Assembly (NCBI GenBank): GCA_032717465.1
Contig: CM064681.1
Coordinates: 16,617,022 to 16,681,021 of the forward strand
Direction: 5' to 3'
Source: Coenobita brevimanus
Lineage: Eukaryota; Arthropoda; Malacostraca; Decapoda; Coenobitidae
DNA: 64,000 bases
This document shows positions 57,966 through 64,000 of the stretch, piece after piece. Every line of letters begins with the position of its first letter. Position 1 is the first letter of the stretch. Made by a program: the position numbers and the translations under genes. A model generated the notes under the pieces. The model did not search any database. It saw nothing but the letters and a program-made list of their open reading frames with translations, and had not been told where the DNA came from.

Positions 57966-59824
57966 TATCAATATGTGGTCCATTAATACTTACCGTACTA
58001 TAATGCTTATTTTCTTCCTCTTGTGCTTGCCCTTCTCATTCTCTCCGACAAGGAGACTGTTTTCACCCCTGTTTGTTTGTTTGTTTGTTAGCAGGATTCC
58101 TAAAAAACTAAAAGAGAGATTTGGACCAAACTGGTGGGTAGATGGCCCATGTCCCAGGGAACAATCGATTAACTTTGGGGACCGATCCGGATCGTATTAC
58201 AGATTCTGGATCTGCAAAACATTTTTTGCGAAACCCTAATCAGTGATGAGAAAACCTAACCCATTATGAAGCGTGGTTTGGAAATTACGTTGCCCTTGTC
58301 GGAGAGATGCGCTCCACTGAGTGCCCCTCTAGTTTATCCTGTTTCTAAATCTAACCCACCCTCACGCACAGTACTGGCAAGATGATGATGATCAAGAGGA
58401 GGAGGAGGAAGAGGAGGAGGAGAAGGAAGTTAAATATAATGATTATCTTTACCAATAATCAAGGAATTACATTTTTTTTTTTTTTTTTTAGTTTCCGTTG
58501 TATCTGCTGTTTTCACAATGGCTGGGTGTTGAATGGATTTATAGACAAGAGGTAATTTACTTTAATCGTCCCTACCTCATCAGACCATAACCTTGTTGGT
58601 TATGGACATTCGTAACACTTCTTTCTTAGTCATTTATTTTTCATATTACTCCTTAGCCTCGCCAGCTCGATTATTTCATCACAGTTTTGTCGTTTTCCGT
58701 TGATTATACTTACTTTAGGAGCAATACTTTGAACAGGAAGGGTTAGATTTAGACATCACCAACCCCTTCAAAACAAAATAGATGTTCGTCAGCACCTTCA
58801 CTTATTCGCCAGTCTCATGTTGCTCAATACGTCATCAACAGCTGCATGTCAGGTAAGGCTCTTACCTGAGGCTGCAATAATTAATCCCTTCTCTACCAGG
58901 GGAGGCTACGGCAGACGACTTTATTCAGTTTACAAGCGCCTTTCATGCTAAAAGCGTTACTGGCGATTAGCATCGTATTCCATATCGTGTTCCGTATGAG
59001 TATACATCATTATGTAGTTAACAAATCAAAGAGGGTTCAAGCTGGTGCCTCATCAAAATAAACACAGTTCTCAGCATGTGGATGGAATGCATTCACTCTA
59101 ACAAACACAGAGAAATATCACAAGTAGAAACAATTCACATGTACTAAAAGTATTAGTATCTCTTTCCAGTCCCTTTTGCCCTCTGATACAAAATTGTTGC
59201 CCCGAATAGATAATTTGTCAGTTTAAAATAACTTTTAGCAATCTGAATGGGCACCAGTGAACCCTAATCATTCCCATGACGTAGTCTACTATTTAGAGTG
59301 TATTCCTGCTTCCTCCATATAATTTTGTTAAGCTTTGGAGAGATATTTTTAGTACCAGGGTTACAAACAGTCTCCACTAACCCCATCACAACGTGATTTC
59401 TCTCCCTAAGCTGAATATAATCGTCTGAAGGTATTAAAATAGAATTCAAACTCAGGCTGACGGAATTAAACATACCTAAAATTTTCATTTAGTAACGACT
59501 AGAGTTGTTCATGTGCAATGTCACATTATTTTCAATTTCATTTAGCAAGTCAGTTTAGAGATTTCCATTCAAACTGCTAAATGTTGTTTTGATCTGAGTA
59601 CCTGTTTATTTGGGTCGACGTATAGTTTATATGCTCATGTACTTCTCTTTTATTTCACCGCTCGCTCTAGAAATAGCCAGTAAAAAAAAAATCAAGAAAT
59701 TAGTTAGCATTAAAAACAACGCAGGAAATACACGCACAGACGGACAGACACACAGAGAAAGTAGAAACTGCGTGGTCCACTCTGCTAAACAACAACAAAG
59801 AGTGAGTTTGATCAGACCCGACCA

Positions 59825-60303
59825 TCCACAACAAGAAGTGGATGAGTGGAGCTGAGGGTAGGGCAGTGGAGCAGGGAAAGGGATGAGGGGAGGGAGAGGG
59901 AGAGTTGTGGAAATTTACGGGGGTGGTGGGTAGGGGGAGAGAGAGGGGGGGGCAATGGGGGTATGAAGTGAAGGGACGAAATCTGAGTTGGAGAATACTG
60001 GGAGAGAGGGAGGATGAAGGCGAAGGAAAAAAGGAGGGCGGAGGGAAGGGGAGCGAATGGGGAGAGAGGGGAGGGGAAGTGAAATGGGACGTACAGTATG
60101 CATACAGTAGTCTGGGGGGAAGAAGGGAAGGTAATGGGAGGGGAAGATGGAATGGAACTGAGAGGAGGGGTAGGGAACCGTTGGCGTAGAAAGAAATAGA
60201 CGAGTGGCAGGGAGAGGGAAGGAAGAAAAGAGCCAGGAGGGGAAGAGGAGGAGCAGAAGCAGAGGAAAAAAGAAAAGGAAAGTTTCAAGGAGGTTCGAAA
60301 AGG
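59825..60303. repeat. Polypurine tract, copy B
   Basis: Counterpart of 2341-2820 with a few indels (for example CATACAGTAG near 60101). Confidence 0.85.
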
Positions 60304-60309
60304 GTAGAG

Positions 60310-62573
60310 ATTTTTTTTTTAATGTGAGGAAGAAGGAACCAAAGGCCACGAGCCTGCAATAACTGTTCCTTCCCACAAAGAAACAAAATACAAGAGAGCC
60401 AAATTCAAGATCTGATCATTTCGAGATGCCTGGACACACTGCGTTTGATAGACTGGAGATCATAGGAAGCAGGAAATACAGACAGAAGGAGACAGTTCCA
60501 GAACTGACCTGTTGCATAAATGAAGGACTGGGAGTAACGGTTAACTCTTGCATTAAAGAGTTGGACAGAAAAGGGATGAGAGTTTGCTGCTAGACGGCGT
60601 AGAGGTGGAGGAATACATGCAGACAGTTCAGAGGAGCAGTGACCGTTAAAGTAGCGATAGAAAAGAGATAAAGATGCAACAGTGCGGCGAAGAGACAGAG
60701 GTTGAAGGGAGTCATTAAGAGGAGGAGTGTTAATGAGAAGAAAAGCCTTTGACTCCACCCTATTGAGAAGAGCTGTATGTGGGGAACCTCCCCACACATG
60801 AGAGTTGTACTCCATACAGGGGAGGATAAAACCCGTGTATAGTGTCAACAATTGTGCAGGGGTAAAGAAGGAACGGAGTCGGCTTAGCACACCTAATCTC
60901 TTAGAAGCAGATTTTACAAGAGATGTAATATGATCCCTCCAAGACAAGTCCCGAGTAAATGAAACCCCAAACATGTTCAAGGATGATGCAGGATTAAGCT
61001 GAATATTATTAAACATTAGTGGGGACACCTGTGGAAGATTCTGTCGAGTTGATAGGTGTAAGAACTGAGTCTTTGATGCATTAAAAACAACAAGATTATT
61101 TTTACCACAGTTAGACTTACGAACCAAGTCAGACATTAGGTGTGCCATAGCCTCATCCCTTGTTTGTTGAAGTAACTGCTGAGATGGACGTTGCGGGAAC
61201 CGAATGGAAAGGTGAAGGAGGAGTCATCAGTGTATGAGTGGATAGGGTTAGAAGTACAGCTTAGAAGATCTTTGATGAATAAAAGGAAGAAAGTTGGTGA
61301 TAGGACAGAGCCCTGAGGAACACCACTGTTGATAGATCTAGAAGAAGAACGATGGCCGTATACAGCAACGGCTAGAACGACCAGAAAGGAAGCTAGAGAT
61401 GAAGGCACAGATAGAAGGATAGAAACCTTAAGAGGGCAGTTTGGAAATTAAAGATTTATGCCAGACTCGATCGAAAGTCTTTGAGATCTCAAATGCAATA
61501 GCAAAGCTTTCGCCAAAGTCCCGAAAGGAGGATGACGAGGAGTCTGAAAGGTAGGTGAGAAAATCGCCAGTGGAGCGTCCCTGACGGAACCCATACTGAC
61601 GATCAGAAAGAAGGTTGTGATAGGAAAGATGCTTTAAAATTTTTCTATTAAGAATTGACACGAAAACTTATGAGATACAGGATGTTAAAGTAATTGGACG
61701 ATAGTTAGAGGGTTGGGAATGGTCACCTTCTTTGGGACTGGCTGAATGAGAGCAAATTTCCAGCAAGAAGGAAAGGTACAAGTTGACAGACAAAGGCGAA
61801 AGAGTTTGCCTAGGTAGGGTGTAAGCACAGAAGCACAGTTCTTGAGAATAGCAGGAGGGACTCCATCAGGCCCATATGCCTTGTTATTACTGAGGCCAGT
61901 GATGGCAGAAAATACATCAACTGAAGAATCTTAATTTCAGCCATGAGGAAGTCAGAGGGGGGAAGTGATGGAGGAACAGCACCAGAATCGTCTAAGGTGG
62001 AATTGGAGGAGAAAGTCTGAGCGAAGAGATCTGCTTTATCAGTAGAATAAATAGCTACAGAGTCATCAGAGTAGAAAAGAGGAGGGAAGGATGATGAGGT
62101 AAAGTTGTTAGAAAGGTTTTTGGCAAGGTGCCAGAAGGAGCGGGAAGAATTCGAGTTGGAGAGCTGATAGCATTTAGTACGGATTAAATCATTTTTAGCA
62201 GAGCGAAGAACAGACTTAGCACGATTCTGGTCAGAAACGTTAAAAAAAATGATTCAGGGATGGGTTGGCTCCGATACCTTTTATAGGTCCTCTCCTTGTT
62301 GCGAACAGCATTAGAACAAGCGTGATTAAACGAAGGCTTTCGTGCATTAGTCAAAGGATATGAGAAAGGAATGTATTCTTCCATGCCCGAGAGAATAACC
62401 TCCGCAATGCCCAAGGCACACTCAGATGGCTCCCGGCCTTGGAAAGCAATAATCATTCCAGGGAAAATCAAAGAAGTACTGCCTGAGGGCCTCCCGGTCC
62501 ACAGCTCCAAAGTGCCACAGACGACGTTTCTTTCGAGGGTCCAAAGGCCGTACCGGAGCGACAAGACAGGTTA
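60310..62573 (-). mobile_element. CR1/Jockey-group non-LTR retrotransposon, copy B, cut by gap
   Basis: Counterpart of 2821-5057. T run at 60310-60321 as poly(A) tail; the C-terminal frame 61148-60405 is open for 247 codons (longer than in copy A, which lacks 27 bases near 3178); RT with LLSDRQYGFRQGRST, FDRVWHKSLIS, SGVPQGSVLSPT and SYTDDS (YTDD in place of YADD). It continues to the endonuclease end ([18 protein letters not shown]) before the gap. Stops and frameshifts present. Confidence 0.88.
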
Positions 62574-62673
62574 NNNNNNNNNNNNNNNNNNNNNNNNNNN
62601 NNNNNNNNNNNNNNNNNNNNNNNNNNNNNNNNNNNNNNNNNNNNNNNNNNNNNNNNNNNNNNNNNNNNNNNNN
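62574..62673. other. Assembly gap of exactly 100 N
   Basis: Left side matches 5057 of copy A; right side matches 34845. A placeholder of unknown true size. Confidence 0.99.
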
Positions 62674-63718
62674 TTGAGTGCTGTGAGGAGAAGGTACGAG
62701 GGAGCTAGGGCTACAGTGCGAGTGGTTGGTGAGCTGAGTGAGTTCTTTGATCTCAATGTGGGACTGAAACAGGGTTGTGTGATGTCTCCATGGCTGTTTA
62801 ATATATACATGGATGGGAGTGTAAAGGAGGTGCAGGGTAGGGCAGTGGATGTGGGGGTGGCTCTGATGAATGAGGGTGAGATTTGGAAGTTTCTGGTGTT
62901 GTTGTTTGCTGATGATACAGTACTGTTGAGAGAAGGGATGGAATGGGAGCTGGTGGGGTTTGGTGAATGAATTCGGGACAGTGTGTAGGAGAGGAATCTG
63001 AAAGTTAATTGTAAACAAAAGTAAAGTTATGGTGTTTGAGAGGAATGAAGTCAGTTAGTGTGCAGTGAGGTTGGATGGTGAGGATATGGAGAATGTGAGT
63101 GCATTCAAGTACTTTGGGGTAGTGTGATGAGTAAGGATGGAACTTTAGGGGATGAAGTGCGTGAAAGAGTGTTACAGGGAAGGAAGGTTAAGGTACACTG
63201 AAAGCAGTGATGAGAACAGGGGAGGTGAGTATGGAAGTTAAGAAGTCACTGCATGATAGTATTGTGATCCCTACCCTGGAAGTATGGAAGCAAGGCATGG
63301 ACCTTGCAAGAGGGGAACAAGTCAGGAGTGAGAGCAGTGGAAATGAGTTACTTGAGAGGAGCATGTGGAGTGACGTGGAGGGACAGGTTGACGAATGAAG
63401 AAGTGAAGGAACGTTGTGGGGTGGATGTGGATGTGGTTGAGAAGATTAGAAGAAATACACTGAGGTGGTTTGGACATGTGAAGAGAATGGAGAATGAAAG
63501 ACTGACTAAGAGGGTGTATGTAGGTGAGGTGGAGGGAGGGAGAGGGAGAGGTAGACCGAGGATGAGGTGGAGGGATGGAGTTGAGAGGCATATGAGGGAG
63601 GGGGGTGTGAGTTGGGGGGAGGGTAGTCAAATGGTGGGTGACAGCAACTTGGAGGCGTTTTGTCTGCGGCCACCCTTTGCGGGATTAGGGCGTCGGGCTA
63701 TAGATAGATAGATAGATA
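62674..63718 (+). pseudogene. RTE 3' part, diverged copy of 34845-35878
   Basis: VGLKQGCVMSPWLFNIYMDG and FADDTVLL (intact catalytic block, unlike FVDD in the other copy), then C-terminal VIPTL, YLRGACGVTWRDRLTN, LRWFGHVKRM, GRGRPRMRWRDGVE and the 3' end with GATA repeats. Several 1-2 base insertions (near 62938, 63055, 63113, 63275) shift the frame more than in the other copy; with only one sequence, decay and sequencing error cannot be separated. The flank after it is the same as at 35879. Confidence 0.88.
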
Positions 63719-63756
63719 ATCAGCTTGAATTTCCTTTGATAATAGTAAATTTTTAA

Positions 63757-64000
63757 CCCCTGAACCGCGGGGTTATTTTGGCTCGACTTGCGTGTCCTGC
63801 TAGGATATTCCCGCTCCAACAGACTTCTAAAAATATTTGCCAGAAATCAGTTATTTGTCCTAGAATTTTATAATTATATATGCATATGGCACATACCTTC
63901 AGCTTTCTCCTGGGATGTTTGTTGAGCCTTCATCAAGTACCGTAGGACTTGAGACTTCTGAAGTTGGGTAATGAAGTCTCCACTTTACACTTCCCAATAC
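63757..64000 (-). mobile_element. End of a piggyBac element, counterpart of 35918-37690
   Basis: TTAA (63753-63756) then CCCCTGAACCGCGGGG and sequence matching 35934-36160 almost base for base; continues past the window end. Confidence 0.88.

Larger units (their letters stand above)
57481..62573. repeat. Duplicated block, copy B
   Basis: Second copy of 1-5057, same orientation, 57480 bases downstream. Differences are scattered single bases and short indels in the parts I compared. It ends at an N gap. Whatever precedes 57481 may also be duplicated upstream of the window. Confidence 0.95.

Overview
This is a eukaryotic, repeat-dominated window with no bacterial-style gene organisation. Long uninterrupted dinucleotide repeats, CR1/Jockey-like and RTE non-LTR retrotransposons, piggyBac, hAT, Tc1/mariner and Ty3/gypsy elements, and one exon that looks like an arthropod ionotropic receptor all point to an invertebrate, most probably a decapod crustacean. 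The species assignment is inference. The only probable host coding sequence I can support is a terminal exon at 39121-39377; nearly everything else is mobile or tandemly repeated DNA, mostly dead. Layout: 1-5057 is a block that recurs at 57481-62573. It holds a 5S-rRNA-headed SINE, a polypurine tract and a minus-strand CR1-like retrotransposon. 5.3-10.9 kb is a run of microsatellites and degenerate minisatellites. 11.2-13.3 kb is a 32-bp minisatellite split by a tRNA-derived SINE and by an RNase H-bearing non-LTR fragment. 13.3-17.6 kb has more simple repeats, a second SINE and another CR1-like copy ending in a 100-N gap. 17.9-26.9 kb is a decayed hAT-like transposase split by a 7.2-kb Ty3/gypsy element, whose 3' LTR itself carries a nested solo LTR. 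27.6-35.9 kb has two RTE copies, one nearly full length with a target duplication of about 27 bp, a CR1-like fragment and a ~300-bp tandem array. 35.9-37.7 kb is a non-autonomous piggyBac. 39.1-43.0 kb has the ionotropic receptor exon, directly followed by a second non-LTR family that was invaded by a 1.4-kb Tc1/mariner derivative and by an RTE fragment. 43.5-45.5 kb has a 165-bp tandem array, a MITE and TA repeats. 45.65-55.55 kb is bounded by an inverted-repeat pair. It contains a broken gene of an uncharacterised family with a CXC (tesmin/TSO1-like) cysteine domain, then a 6.5-kb piggyBac element with a nearly intact transposase, which contains a CR1-like insertion. 56-57.4 kb has AAT/ATC repeats and a dispersed repeat family. 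After 57481 the start of the window repeats, then a second 100-N gap, then a diverged copy of 34.85-36.17 kb. Nothing here works as a pathway. The relationships are genomic: autonomous elements and their dependants (RTE with two SINEs that share its 5' hairpin and 3' tail; a piggyBac with an internally deleted derivative), serial nesting that gives relative insertion ages, and a repeated locus across a gap that looks like a second haplotype or a duplicated contig. All homology calls come from reading translated motifs by eye; no database search was run.
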